A stretch of DNA of 64,000 nucleotides, taken from positions 1 to 64,000 of the forward strand of contig NZ_BMVG01000007.1 of NCBI RefSeq assembly GCF_014650595.1. Direction: 5' to 3'. The notes beneath the pieces were generated by a model. The model was not told the origin of the DNA. It worked only from the letters and a program-made list of their open reading frames with translations, and did no database searches. Numbering within the stretch: the stretch's first letter is position 1; every line of letters begins with the position of its first letter. This stretch comes from Streptomyces alanosinicus. GTDB lineage: Bacteria; Actinomycetota; Actinomycetes; Streptomycetales; Streptomycetaceae. The translations under genes and the position numbers were made by a program. This document shows positions 34,071 to 42,333 of the stretch, in pieces.

Positions 34071-34319
34071 TCACCAGCCCGTGACCGGCGGGGTCGTCTG
34101 GGAGGGGGGCAGTGTCCACGGGTGTACCCGGGCCGCCCACACGCTGAACGCCACGGCCGCGGCACAGGCCAGCAGCCACAGCACCCGGCGGACGAGCAGC
34201 CTGCGCTGCAGCAGGCGCTCGCCCCGGCGCACCGCCTCGGCACATACGTCCGGCGGCACCGGGGCCGGCGCCTCCTCCATGATCTGCCGCGCGGCGGCCT
34301 CCCGCTCGACCCGGTTCAC
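34071..34319 (-). CDS. Small single-pass membrane protein beside sigma-like gene
   Basis: The 82-residue product has a cytoplasmic N-terminal arm (EREAAARQIMEEAPAPVPPD), an Arg-rich segment (RRGERLLQRRLLVRRV) and one hydrophobic helix (about 47-60, LWLLACAAAVAFSVWAA), then a Pro-rich end. It starts at GTG 34319 after GAGGGCGGG and follows the sigma-like gene by 70 bases on the same strand. Proteins of this size and topology beside sigma factors may act as membrane-bound partners, but there is no zinc or anti-sigma motif. The function is therefore an open possibility. Confidence 0.6.
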   Translation of the reverse strand: MNRVEREAAARQIMEEAPAPVPPDVCAEAVRRGERLLQRRLLVRRVLWLLACAAAVAFSVWAARVHPWTLPPSQTTPPVTGW

Positions 34320-34389
34320 CCCGCCCTCCTCGTACCCCGGGGACCGTCCACTGCCGCGACCCAGCCCCGCACGGCGTCGCCCCGCCCCC

Positions 34390-34893
34390 TCACGACGGTG
34401 CCACCTTCGGGCCCGTCACGCGGGGGGTGGCCGGGCGGGCCGGGTGGAGCAAGGTGGAGGTCGCGCGGTCGCAGATGCTGTGGACGCGGTCCGTCGGCAG
34501 GCCCAGCAGGGCCGCGGCCTGTTCTTCGGCGACACCTTCGTACAGGCGCAGTACCAGGATCAGCCGTTCCTGCGGGGCGAGCGCGGCCAGCGGGCTGCGC
34601 GGATCCGGGCGGGCGCGGCCGAACGCGCCGTACTGATGCCAGCTCGCGCGGGCGAAGCGGGTGGCGAGGTGCTGGCGGGCGCAGTCGTACGGGTCCTCGC
34701 CGTGCAGCCGGTCCCAGCGCGCGTAGGTGTGGGCGAGCGCGAGTGTCAGCAGGCGACGCGCGCGCGGGTTGGCGTCCGGCGCCTCGGCCGTGAGCAGCGT
34801 GGCGGCATGCAGCAGACGCCCGGCCGCGCCCGCGACGAACGCCTCGAACTCCCTGGCCCGGCGGGCACCACGGGACATCTGCCGATCACGCAC
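34390..34893 (-). CDS. SigE-family ECF-type sigma factor-like protein
   Basis: The 167-residue protein has an N-terminal FEAFVAGAAGRLLHAATLLT segment and ALAHTYARWDR, both typical of region 2 in the Streptomyces SigE-like ECF group. Its C-terminal region-4-like part is LAALAPQERLILVLRLYEGV followed by AEEQAAALLGLPTDRVHSIC. Region 2 looks abbreviated and the core DNA-melting positions are not clear, so promoter recognition may be unusual. The GTG at 34893 follows GGGGGAGG. It is co-oriented with the small membrane protein gene. A full functional sigma assignment needs alignment. Confidence 0.65.
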   Translation of the reverse strand: MRDRQMSRGARRAREFEAFVAGAAGRLLHAATLLTAEAPDANPRARRLLTLALAHTYARWDRLHGEDPYDCARQHLATRFARASWHQYGAFGRARPDPRSPLAALAPQERLILVLRLYEGVAEEQAAALLGLPTDRVHSICDRATSTLLHPARPATPRVTGPKVAPS

Positions 34894-35050
34894 CGCGCCT
34901 CCCCCTAGAGGGGGCCCTGCCCGGTACGGGCAGGTGAACCGCGTACGACACAGGACCCGGTCTCATATGAGGCCAGTGGTGGGCCCGGGGTCAAGACTCC
35001 GGAGCCGACCGGTGCCCGCGCGGACACCGCCCTCGACGGGCGGCCGGGGC

Positions 35051-35575
35051 TCAGGACGCCGGGGGCTGTTCCGTCACCACCGGCCCCTGCACCGTCATCC
35101 GTGAGGACAGCGCGAGGTTGAAGCGGGTCAGGAGCGTGCAGAACTGCTCGCGCTCCTCCGGCGCCCAGTCCTCGGTCAGCTCGGCCATCAGCTGGCGCCG
35201 GGAGCAGCGCACCTCTTCCAGCCGGGCCACCCCCCGCGGGGACAGCTGAAGGACCACAGCGCGTCCGTCCTCGGGGTGCGAGGTGCGCTTGACGAGCCCC
35301 GTGTCGACCAGCGGGGCCACCTGGCGGGTGACCGTGGAGGAGTCGATGCCCATGCTCGCCGCGAGCGCCTTGACGCCCATCGGGCCTTCCTTGTCGAGGC
35401 GGTTGAGCAGCAGATAGGCGGCCCGGTCCATGGAGTTGCGCACCTGCCCGACACCCCCGAGCCGCGTCTGTTCGGCACGGCGGGCGAACACCGCCACCTC
35501 ATGCTGCAGGGTGTCGAGGAGACCGGTGTCACCGACGGTCGTCATGTCCATCGACATTTCAGGTGTTGTGGGCAT
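35051..35575 (-). CDS. MarR family transcriptional regulator
   Basis: The 174-residue protein has a winged helix (about residues 60-120): GPMGVKALAASMGIDSSTVT, with RQVAPLVDTGLVKR and the wing SHPEDGRAVVLQLSPRG. The pattern is standard MarR. Flanking helices form the dimer interface. It is divergent from a threonine dehydratase gene 144 bases away, so mutual or target control is possible. Several in-frame ATGs sit close together; 35575 gives the longest form but none has a convincing ribosome site, so the N-terminus is uncertain by up to about 10 residues. Confidence 0.88.
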   Translation of the reverse strand: MPTTPEMSMDMTTVGDTGLLDTLQHEVAVFARRAEQTRLGGVGQVRNSMDRAAYLLLNRLDKEGPMGVKALAASMGIDSSTVTRQVAPLVDTGLVKRTSHPEDGRAVVLQLSPRGVARLEEVRCSRRQLMAELTEDWAPEEREQFCTLLTRFNLALSSRMTVQGPVVTEQPPAS

Positions 35576-35719
35576 GGCCGGAGGCTCGCTTCATGAAGGG
35601 CTGCTGGGTTGGGGGACAGGGTACGCGGCCCGGCGGCGGGCCGTACCGGCGCTGCACAAACCGGTCTCGCTGCTTGGTCACCCCAGTCGTGTACGAGCGT
35701 GAACTGCGATGCTGGAGTC

Positions 35720-36949
35720 ATGAGCTACGGCACGGCCGGTTCCGTGCGTTCCGTCACCCTCGACGATGTGCGCGGAGCCCAGAAGATGCTCTCGGGCGTG
35801 GCGCGGGTGACCGCGATGGAGGGCAGCCGGTACCTGTCCCAGCTGGTCGGCGCGCCGGTGCAGCTGAAGTGCGAGAACCTCCAGCGGACCGGATCGTTCA
35901 AGCTGCGCGGCGCCTACGTCCGCATCGCCGGGCTGCTGCCGGAGGAACGCGCCGCCGGAGTGGTGGCCGCGAGCGCCGGGAACCACGCGCAGGGAGTCGC
36001 TCTGGCCTCCTCGCTGCTCGGTGTGCACTCCACGGTGTTCATGCCGAAGGGCGCCCCGCTGCCGAAGATCAGCGCGACCCGTGACTACGGCGCCGAGGTA
36101 CGGCTGCACGGACAGGTGGTCGACGAGACGCTGGCCGCCGCCGAGGAGTACGCGGCCGCGACGGGCGCGGTGTTCATCCACCCCTTCGACCACCCGGACG
36201 TCATCGCCGGTCAGGGCACGGTCGGTCTGGAGATCCTGGAGCAGTGCCCGGAGGTCCGCACGATCGTCGTCGGGATCGGTGGCGGCGGGCTCGCGGCCGG
36301 GATCGCGGTGGCGGTCAAGGCGATACGGCCGGACGTCAGGATCGTCGGGGTGCAGGCGGAGGGCGCGGCGGCCTATCCGCCCTCCCTGGCCGCCGGGCAC
36401 CCGGTGTCGGTGCGGAACCCGGCGACGATGGCCGACGGCATCAAGGTGGGGCGGCCGGGCGTGGTGCCGTTCGGGATCATCCGCGATCTGGTCGACGAGG
36501 TGCGCACCGTCGGCGAGGACCAGCTGTCGGCCGCGCTGCTGCTGTGTCTGGAGCGGGCCAAGATGGTCGTGGAGCCGGCCGGGGCGAGCCCGGTCGCGGC
36601 GCTGCTGGGCGCGCCGGACGCCTTCGAGGGCCCGGTCGTCGCGGTGCTCTCCGGCGGGAACGTGGACCCGGTGCTGATGGAGCGCGTGCTGCGGCACGGC
36701 ATGGCCGCGCAGGGCCGCTACCTGGCCGTTCGGCTCCGGCTGACGGACCGCCCGGGCGCTCTCGCCACGCTCCTCGGGGTGTTGTCGGTGGTCGACGCCA
36801 ATGTCCTCGACGTGAGCCACGTACGGACCGACCCCCGGCTCGGGCTCACGGAGGCGGAGGTGGAGCTGCACCTGGAGACGAAGGGTCCGGCGCACTGCGC
36901 CGAGGTCGGCCAGGCCCTGCAGAACGCGGGGTACCTCGTTATCGGCTGA
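35720..36949 (+). CDS. ilvA: Threonine dehydratase with ACT domain
   Basis: The 409-residue PLP enzyme deaminates L-threonine to 2-oxobutyrate, which leads to isoleucine and propionyl-CoA. The catalytic region has the lysine in NLQRTGSFKLRGAYVR, ASAGNHAQGVA and the glycine loop VGIGGGGLAAGIAV. A C-terminal ACT-like domain (about residues 330-405; AVRLRLTDRPGALATLLGVL) suggests allosteric control by amino acids. Streptomyces genes of this kind are also called tdcB (catabolic). The ATG at 35720 is preceded by TGGAG. It is divergent from a MarR gene. Its product could feed the neighbouring propionyl-CoA carboxylase pathway. Confidence 0.9.
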   Translation: MSYGTAGSVRSVTLDDVRGAQKMLSGVARVTAMEGSRYLSQLVGAPVQLKCENLQRTGSFKLRGAYVRIAGLLPEERAAGVVAASAGNHAQGVALASSLLGVHSTVFMPKGAPLPKISATRDYGAEVRLHGQVVDETLAAAEEYAAATGAVFIHPFDHPDVIAGQGTVGLEILEQCPEVRTIVVGIGGGGLAAGIAVAVKAIRPDVRIVGVQAEGAAAYPPSLAAGHPVSVRNPATMADGIKVGRPGVVPFGIIRDLVDEVRTVGEDQLSAALLLCLERAKMVVEPAGASPVAALLGAPDAFEGPVVAVLSGGNVDPVLMERVLRHGMAAQGRYLAVRLRLTDRPGALATLLGVLSVVDANVLDVSHVRTDPRLGLTEAEVELHLETKGPAHCAEVGQALQNAGYLVIG

Positions 36950-36994
36950 GGCCGGCACCCCGTCTCCACCGGTTCGGGTGAACCCCATTGAGCG

Positions 36995-37010
36995 ACGCGA
37001 TACATCGCGT
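36995..37010. promoter_or_regulatory. 16-bp palindromic operator upstream of DrrAB-type transporter
   Basis: ACGCGAT-AC-ATCGCGT is a perfect palindrome 115 bases before the transporter start. Its ATACATCGCG-like core resembles the operators of PadR-type repressors that control DrrAB pumps, though no PadR gene is adjacent. TTATGG directly after it may be a -10 element. Confidence 0.6.
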
Positions 37011-37124
37011 TATGGTGTGTCGTGGCGGTCGCGGACCCCGCCGCCCGCAGGTGAAAAACCACAGACGTATCCGAGCGCGCAAACCTAGCCTTTCCTGTGA
37101 ATCCCCGATGACGTGGAGACAGAC

Positions 37125-38126
37125 ATGCCAGGCGCCATCCATGCCGAAGGCCTGGTGAAGACCTTCGGCGACGTAAGGGCCCTCGACGGCGTCGACCTGG
37201 ACGTGCCCGAGGGCACGGTCCTCGGCCTCCTCGGGCCGAACGGCGCAGGCAAGACGACGGCCGTCCGATGCCTGACGACCCTGCTGCGCCCCGACAGCGG
37301 CAGGGCGGTCGTGGCGGGCGTGGACGTGCTGAAGCATCCCGACACCGTGCGTCGCTCGATCGGCCTGTCCGGTCAGTTCGCGGCGGTCGACGACTATCTG
37401 ACCGGCTGGGAGAACCTGCAGATGGTCGGGCAGCTCTACCAGATGAGAAGCAAGGCGGCCAAGGCGCGCGCGGCGGAGCTGCTGGAGCAGTTCCACCTCT
37501 CGGATGCCGCCGACCGCCCCGCCAAGACGTACTCCGGAGGCATGCGCCGCCGGCTCGACCTCGCCGCGGCCCTCGTGGTCTCGCCGCCGGTGATGTTCAT
37601 GGACGAGCCGACCACCGGCCTCGACCCGCGCAACCGCCAGCAGCTGTGGGAGGTCATCAAACAGCTCGTCTCCGGCGGTACGACCCTCCTGCTCACCACC
37701 CAGTATCTGGAGGAGGCCGACCACCTCGCCCACGACATCGCGGTGGTCGACCACGGCCGGGTCATCGCCCAGGGCACTTCCGACCAGCTGAAAGCCCGCA
37801 CCGGCGGCGAGCGAGTCGAGGTCGTGGTGCACGAGCGCGACCACATCGCGGAGGCCACCGAGGTGCTGCGCGGCCTCGGCAAGGGCGAGATCACGGTCGA
37901 GGAGCACACCCGCAGGCTCACGGTCCCCGTCACCGGCGGCGCCAAGCTGCTCGCCGAGATCATCCGAGAGCTGGACGCCCGAGGGATCGAGATAGACGAC
38001 ATCGGGCTGCGCCGCCCGACCCTGGACGACGTCTTCCTCTCCCTGACGGGCCATGTGGCCGAGGCCGCCGCCCCGGACGCCCAGGACGGCAGCCGCGCGG
38101 AGACCGGCAAGGAGGCCCTGAAATGA
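37125..38126 (+). CDS. DrrA-type ABC exporter ATPase
   Basis: The 333-residue ATPase has Walker A LLGPNGAGKTTAVRCL, Q-loop GLSGQFAAVDD, signature YSGGMRRRLDLAAALV, Walker B VMFMDEPTTGLD and switch TTQYLEEADH. A C-terminal extension of about 100 residues (RRLTVPVTGGAKLLAEI; LDDVFLSLTGH) is typical of the daunorubicin-resistance DrrA group. It energises export of a hydrophobic compound through the permease that follows. The ATG at 37125 has GGAG six to nine bases upstream. Its TGA overlaps the ATG of a small frame (ATGA). Confidence 0.92.
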   Translation: MPGAIHAEGLVKTFGDVRALDGVDLDVPEGTVLGLLGPNGAGKTTAVRCLTTLLRPDSGRAVVAGVDVLKHPDTVRRSIGLSGQFAAVDDYLTGWENLQMVGQLYQMRSKAAKARAAELLEQFHLSDAADRPAKTYSGGMRRRLDLAAALVVSPPVMFMDEPTTGLDPRNRQQLWEVIKQLVSGGTTLLLTTQYLEEADHLAHDIAVVDHGRVIAQGTSDQLKARTGGERVEVVVHERDHIAEATEVLRGLGKGEITVEEHTRRLTVPVTGGAKLLAEIIRELDARGIEIDDIGLRRPTLDDVFLSLTGHVAEAAAPDAQDGSRAETGKEALK

Positions 38127-38212
38127 GCGCCGTGAGCGAAGCGGTACGGGTGGCACCGCCCGGCACCCCGATCGTCAGGCGGCCCAGCGCGCTGAAGGAG
38201 CAGGCGAAGTGA
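38123..38212 (+). pseudogene. 29-codon fragment resembling a DrrB permease N-terminus
   Basis: An ATG overlapping the ATPase stop opens a 29-residue frame (MSAVSEAVRVAPPGTPIVRR, PSALKEQAK) that ends where a GTG starts the permease (GTGA overlap). Its composition is like the cytoplasmic tail before the first helix of DrrB permeases, but it stops before any helix. It could be a short leader peptide that couples translation, or the surviving N-terminus of an original permease whose body was displaced. A C-terminal permease remnant 1.7 kb downstream favours the second view. Confidence 0.55.
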
Positions 38213-39009
38213 GCGCCACGAGCGATTCCTTGGTCGTTGCCCGCCGGAATTTGATTCGCATGGGCAGAATTCCCGAAATGGTCATTTTTGGGCTGATTCA
38301 GCCCATCATGTTCGTGGTGCTGTTCACCTATGTGTTCGGCGGTTCGATCCGGGTCGGCGCGTCCAACTCCACGCAGGCCTATCGTGAGTTCCTGATGGCC
38401 GGGATCTTCGCGCAGACGGTCACGTTCGCCACGGCGGGTGCGGGGGCGGGGATCGCCGACGACATGCACAAGGGCCTCATCGACCGTTTCCGCTCGCTGC
38501 CGATGGCGCGTGGCGCGGTGCTGACCGGGCGGACCCTGGCCGATCTGGTGCAGACGGCACTCACTCTGGTCGTCCTGGCGGTCGTGGCGTTGATCGTCGG
38601 CTGGCGTGCGCACGAGAACGCCGGCAAGGTGCTGGCCGGGTTCGGTCTGCTTCTGCTGCTCGGGTACGCGTTCTCGTGGATCGGCGCGCTGATCGGCCTG
38701 TCGGTGCGCACTCCTGAGGCAGCGACCTCGGGCGGTCTGATCTGGCTGTTTCCGCTGACGTTCATCTCGAACGCGTTCGTGGACGCCAACCAGATGCCGG
38801 CCTTCCTGAGGCGCGTCGCGGAGTGGAACCCGTTCAGTGCCACCGTGCAGGCCGCCCGCGAGCTGTTCGGCAACTTTCCTCCGGGCTTTCGGACGCCTGA
38901 CGCCTGGCCCATGCAGCACCCGGTGTGGGCCTCGCTGATCTGGTCGGTCCTGATCATCCTGTTCTTCCGCACGCTCGCGGTTCGCAAGTACCGCAGAGCA
39001 GCCGGCTGA
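38209..39009 (+). CDS. DrrB-type ABC-2 permease
   Basis: The 266-residue protein is a complete ABC-2 permease with six helices. It includes the conserved VARRNLIRMGRIPEMV, IFGLIQPIMFVVLFTYVFGG, GLIDRFRSLPMARGAVLTGR, TFISNAFVDANQMPAFLR and EWNPFSATVQAARELFGN. It exports a compound with the upstream ATPase. The first 35 codons use many A/T-ending codons (ATT, TTT, GTT, AAT, AGA) that are rare in the neighbourhood. The start is a GTG overlapping the preceding stop, with no good ribosome site, so it depends on translational coupling. A strong terminator follows after 87 bases. Confidence 0.88.
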   Translation: MSATSDSLVVARRNLIRMGRIPEMVIFGLIQPIMFVVLFTYVFGGSIRVGASNSTQAYREFLMAGIFAQTVTFATAGAGAGIADDMHKGLIDRFRSLPMARGAVLTGRTLADLVQTALTLVVLAVVALIVGWRAHENAGKVLAGFGLLLLLGYAFSWIGALIGLSVRTPEAATSGGLIWLFPLTFISNAFVDANQMPAFLRRVAEWNPFSATVQAARELFGNFPPGFRTPDAWPMQHPVWASLIWSVLIILFFRTLAVRKYRRAAG

Positions 39010-39359
39010 CGGCACCGCCCCCGGAGTCTGTTCGCCAAAGCCGGATAGGTCTTCGTGGGCATGATTGGGCCTCTGGCCAGAAACGACTGCGCGCCGAAGA
39101 GCCCCTCCGCGAATGGGAGGGGCTCTTCTCGTGTCCGTCCGTGCTGCCATGGCGTGTGCGATGAGCCTCGGCTGGTCGAGGGGCTGCTTGGCCCAACTCT
39201 TGGCACGGCCCCCGGCCGGACCTGCGCACGATCTGGTGGGCCCACGGGACAGAGCGTTCGGTGCGGATCATGCGGCGTGGGCCGGGTGCAGGGTGGTCAT
39301 GGTGCCGGTGGTCGTACTCATTGAGCCGGGACCACAGCGGCTGAGCTGGGTTCTTCGCC
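39010..39359. other. Non-coding region after permease, with terminator
   Basis: 350 bases without a supported gene; codon bias is poor in all frames. The only clear signal is the terminator at 39096-39128. The rest (39130-39359) looks like degraded coding DNA of unknown origin. Confidence 0.5.
39096..39128 (+). terminator. Strong terminator after DrrB-type permease
   Basis: A perfect 13-bp stem (GAAGAGCCCCTCC / GGAGGGGCTCTTC) with a 7-base loop ends the transporter unit. Confidence 0.88.
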
Positions 39360-39578
39360 ATGAGACCGTCCACAAGTGCCTTGATCGTCGCTGTGGTTGG
39401 AGTCTTCGGCACTCTTCTCTCCGGTGTACTGGCGCATCGCAGTGCCCTTCGTTCCAAAGCGATGGAACTCGACCACGCGGAGCAGCAACGACGTGAAGAG
39501 CGGACGGCGGAGGAGCGCCGCGAGACCCTCAATGAGAGGAAGGCGTCTTACACGGCGGACAGCTGCCCGATGGAATGA
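39360..39578 (+). CDS. Orphan small membrane/coiled-coil protein, possibly truncated
   Basis: The 72-residue frame has one hydrophobic helix (about 7-25, ALIVAVVGVFGTLLSGVLA) followed by an Arg/Glu-rich coiled coil (LDHAEQQRREERTAEERRET). This layout resembles the start of a family of Streptomyces small membrane proteins that usually run longer, so a 3' truncation is likely (it ends SYTADSCPME). Third-position bias is weaker than in neighbours. It lies between the permease terminator and a permease remnant. No function is assigned. Confidence 0.45.
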   Translation: MRPSTSALIVAVVGVFGTLLSGVLAHRSALRSKAMELDHAEQQRREERTAEERRETLNERKASYTADSCPME

Positions 39579-39861
39579 GGTGGAGGTCTCAGGGAACTCC
39601 TGGAGCGCCGTGAGGCGGCGTGCGGAGGGTTGGCGCACTTCGGGTGCCTGGCTGGCCGCCATGGAAGCTCTGCAGGGCGCTGCAGGCGTCCCTGTCCCTC
39701 CGCTCCTGGTCCTGCCACCTATGGAGGTCACCGGCAGCATTGGTCCCAGGTTCGCGGCGCTTGAGCTGGAGTTTCTGGGGGTCGGTGAGGGTCAAGGGGA
39801 CTGCTGCAACCAGAACCACACCCACGCACAGTCTTCCCGGAGATGATCATCTACAGGCGAG
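39579..39861. other. Degraded region without recognised gene
   Basis: About 280 bases lie between the orphan frame and the permease remnant. Codon bias is weak in all frames and there is no recognisable element. Confidence 0.45.
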
Positions 39862-40172
39862 CGGACGCTCACCAATCTGGTGCAGCCGGCCGTGACCCTG
39901 GTCGTGCCGGCCGTCGTCGCCCTGTTGGTCGGCTCTCGAACGCCTTCGTGGAACCCCGGCACATGACCCCGTGGCTGCGGCACATAGCCGACTGGAATCC
40001 CTTCAGTGCCACCGCGCAGGCGTGCCGGGTGCTGTTCGCCAACCCCGGCCGGTCCACCTCGCACGCGTGGCGCATGGAGCATCCGGTGTGGGCGTCGCTG
40101 ATCTACTCGATCCTGATCATCGCCGTCTTCCGTACGCCGGCGGTCCGCAAGTACCGCTCGGCCACCGCCTGA
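39862..40172 (+). pseudogene. Remnant of a second DrrB-type permease
   Basis: Two frames together match the intact permease at 38209-39009. RTLTNLVQPAVTLVVPAVVA (from 39862) corresponds to the third-helix region. After a deletion of about 55 residues and a frameshift near 39933, SNAFVEPRHMTPWLRHIADW, NPFSATAQACRVLFANP and HPVWASLIYSILIIAVFRTP follow, ending at 40172. The C-terminal 80 residues are clearly related to, but different from, the intact copy, so this is not a recent duplicate. It may be the tail of the permease whose N-terminus survives at 38123. A terminator hairpin follows. Confidence 0.85.
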
Positions 40173-40190
40173 CAGTTCCAGGCACAGCGA

Positions 40191-40231
40191 AGCCCCCCGG
40201 TGTCCGGCGGATCGGCGGACACGGGGGGGCT
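40191..40231. terminator. Terminator between permease remnant and greA
   Basis: An 18-base arm, AGCCCCCCGGTGTCCGGC, pairs with GGCGGACACGGGGGGGCT with one mismatch across a 5-base loop. It serves greA on the minus strand. Confidence 0.75.
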
Positions 40232-40252
40232 CTCAGGTCGCTGGGAGACCGA

Positions 40253-40753
40253 TCAGCCCGAGTAGGGCTCGGCCTTCAGGATCTTCACCGAGGCCTTCTT
40301 GCCGTTCGGCAGCTCGTACTCCGCGTCCTCGCCCACCTTGTGGCCGATGACGCCGGCGCCGAGCGGAGACTGCGGCGAGTACGTCTCGATATCGGCGCTC
40401 GCGTACTCGCGGGAGGCGAGCAGGAACGTCGTCGTGTCGTCCTCGTCACCGTCGAAGGCGATCGTGACGACCATGCCGGGCGCGACGGTACCGTCGGCGG
40501 AGGCCGGGGCCTCGCCCACCTGGGCGCTCTCGAGAAGCTGGGTCAGCTGCCGCACACGCAGCTCCTGCTTGCCCTGCTCCTCCTTGGCAGCGTGGTACCC
40601 GCCGTTCTCGCGCAGGTCGCCCTCCTCGCGCGCGGCCGCGATCTTGGCGGCGATCTCCGTGCGCGCAGGACCAGTAAGGTGCGCAAGCTCGGCCTTGAGC
40701 TTGTTGTACGCCTCCTGGGTCAGCCAGGTGACGTTCTCGCTGGTCTGGGTCAC
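40253..40753 (-). CDS. greA: Transcription elongation factor GreA
   Basis: The 166-residue protein rescues backtracked RNA polymerase by stimulating transcript cleavage. It has the N-terminal coiled coil with AREEGDLRENGGYHAAKEEQ (the acidic tip DLREN is intact) and a C-terminal FKBP-like domain (ESAQVGEAPASADGTVAPGM, SPQSPLGAGVIGHKVGEDAE). The GTG at 40753 follows GAGGAGC and gives the usual start MTQTSENVTWLTQEAY; a longer in-frame start is unlikely. It is followed upstream by a DUF4307 gene and mca, a conserved actinobacterial arrangement. Confidence 0.95.
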   Translation of the reverse strand: MTQTSENVTWLTQEAYNKLKAELAHLTGPARTEIAAKIAAAREEGDLRENGGYHAAKEEQGKQELRVRQLTQLLESAQVGEAPASADGTVAPGMVVTIAFDGDEDDTTTFLLASREYASADIETYSPQSPLGAGVIGHKVGEDAEYELPNGKKASVKILKAEPYSG

Positions 40754-40949
40754 AGGTGCTCCTCGTCGGTACTGGGAATACAAAGCATCGCCCTACCCAG
40801 AAGAATGGTCCCTCTTGGATGGGCGAAACCACGAGCCTAACAATTCAAGGCCGGAAGGGGGAGGACATAAGCCATCAGAATTACATCAACGCAGGTCAGC
40901 GTGTACGTATTCCGGGTGACCGGGACGGCCGGGGCGTGTCCGGCCGTAC

Positions 40950-41348
40950 TCAGCCCGTGTGACAGCCGAGCAGCTCGGCCGTCGTGCCCTTCGCCGTCGT
41001 ACGGAGCGTGACGACCTTGTCGATGCGCGTGGCCGATCCGGTGAAGCGGAAGTCGGCCCGGCCCACCTCGGAGCCGTTCGCCGCCTGGGAGCGCAGGGTG
41101 CAGTAGCCGTCGGTGCCGGAGTCCTTGTGGATCTCCAGATGGACCTTGACCGCGTTGTCCGTGGCCTCGAAGGTGATCACCTGGGCGCTGATCTTGGCCT
41201 CGACGACGTAGTGGTACGCGAAGTAACCGACCAGCGTGAGCAGGACGGCGCCGAGCACGGCACCGGCGATCTTGAGCTTGCGGTCGGCACGCTCGTCCGA
41301 GGAGCGGCCGTAGCGGCCCTCGGGCAGCCCCGTGCTCGCCGTACTCAT
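40950..41348 (-). CDS. DUF4307 family membrane protein
   Basis: The 132-residue protein has a cytoplasmic N-terminus (PEGRYGRSSDERADRKLK), one helix (about 27-47, IAGAVLGAVLLTLVGYFAYH) and an extracytoplasmic beta-rich domain with two cysteines (YCTLRSQ, LGCHTG). This is the DUF4307 pattern, conserved next to mca and greA in actinobacteria and of unknown function. The start ATG at 41348 has a TATAGT -10 element on its strand upstream (41390-41395). The consistent neighbourhood suggests a link with mycothiol or redox physiology, but that is inference. Confidence 0.88.
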   Translation of the reverse strand: MSTASTGLPEGRYGRSSDERADRKLKIAGAVLGAVLLTLVGYFAYHYVVEAKISAQVITFEATDNAVKVHLEIHKDSGTDGYCTLRSQAANGSEVGRADFRFTGSATRIDKVVTLRTTAKGTTAELLGCHTG

Positions 41349-41389
41349 GATCGTCCTCTCCGCGGAATTATTCGTCCCCCGATTCGGTC

Positions 41390-41395
41390 ACTATA
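41390..41395 (-). promoter_or_regulatory. Possible -10 element of DUF4307 gene
   Basis: ACTATA on the plus strand reads TATAGT on the minus strand, 42 bases before the start. No clear -35 was seen. Confidence 0.4.
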
Positions 41396-41450
41396 GAAGC
41401 CGCTGAACGCGCCCGAAGAGGCGGGGCGCCGACTTACCGAGGATCGAGTC

Positions 41451-42332
41451 TTGACTGACCAGCTGCGACTGATGGCTGTACACGCGCACCCCGACGACGA
41501 GTCGAGCAAGGGCGCGGCCACTATGGCGAAGTACGTGTCGGAGGGGGTGGACGTGCTGGTGGTGACCTGCACCGGCGGAGAGCGCGGGTCCATCCTCAAT
41601 CCGAAACTCCAGGGCGATTCCTATATCGAGGAGCACATCCACGAGGTACGCAAGAAGGAGATGGACGAGGCCCGCGAGATCCTCGGCGTCGGGCAGGAGT
41701 GGCTCGGCTTCATCGACTCCGGCCTGCCCGAGGGCGACCCGCTGCCGCCGCTGCCCGAGGGCTGCTTCGCCCTTGAGGACGTCGACAAGGCCGCCGGCGA
41801 GCTGGTGCGCAAGATCCGCGGCTTCCGCCCGCAGGTGATCACCACGTACGACGAGAACGGCGGGTACCCGCACCCCGACCACATCATGACCCACAAGATC
41901 TCCATGGTGGCGTTCGAGGGCGCGGCGGACACCGAGAAGTACCCGGAGAGCGAGTACGGCCCCGCCCACCAGCCGCAGAAGCTGTACTACAACCAGGGCT
42001 TCAACCGCCCCCGCACCGAGGCGCTGCACCAGGCGATGCTCGACCGGGGCCTGGAGTCGCCGTACGGCGAATGGCTCAAGCGCTGGAGCGAGATCGAGCG
42101 CACCGAGCGCACGCTGACCACGCACGTTCCGTGCGCGGACTTCTTCGAGATCCGCGACAAGGCGCTGATCGCGCACGCCACGCAGATCGACCCGGACGGC
42201 GGCTGGTTCAAGGTGCCGATGGAACTGCAGAAGGAGGTCTGGCCCACGGAGGAGTACGAGCTGGCGAAGTCTCTCGTCGATACCTCCCTCCCCGAGGACG
42301 ACCTCTTCGCGGGCATCCGCGACAATGCCTGA
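41451..42332 (+). CDS. mca: Mycothiol S-conjugate amidase
   Basis: The 293-residue zinc amidase cleaves mycothiol conjugates of toxins into a mercapturic acid for export and GlcN-inositol for recycling. Zinc ligands are visible in AHPDDESSKG (residues 11-20) and HPDHIMTHK (about 142-150), with TGGERGSILNP and EWLGFIDSGL as further family blocks. A TTG start at 41451 gives the conserved MTDQLRLMAVHAHPDDES; a GAGGA site lies upstream. Length is typical. It is followed within one base by a small membrane protein gene, a pairing conserved in Streptomyces. Confidence 0.94.
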   Translation: MTDQLRLMAVHAHPDDESSKGAATMAKYVSEGVDVLVVTCTGGERGSILNPKLQGDSYIEEHIHEVRKKEMDEAREILGVGQEWLGFIDSGLPEGDPLPPLPEGCFALEDVDKAAGELVRKIRGFRPQVITTYDENGGYPHPDHIMTHKISMVAFEGAADTEKYPESEYGPAHQPQKLYYNQGFNRPRTEALHQAMLDRGLESPYGEWLKRWSEIERTERTLTTHVPCADFFEIRDKALIAHATQIDPDGGWFKVPMELQKEVWPTEEYELAKSLVDTSLPEDDLFAGIRDNA

Positions 42333-42333
42333 C

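Noticed and set aside
39130..39359. Transposase or IS remnant in the degraded patch
   Set aside because: No DDE motif, inverted repeats or target duplications could be found by eye.
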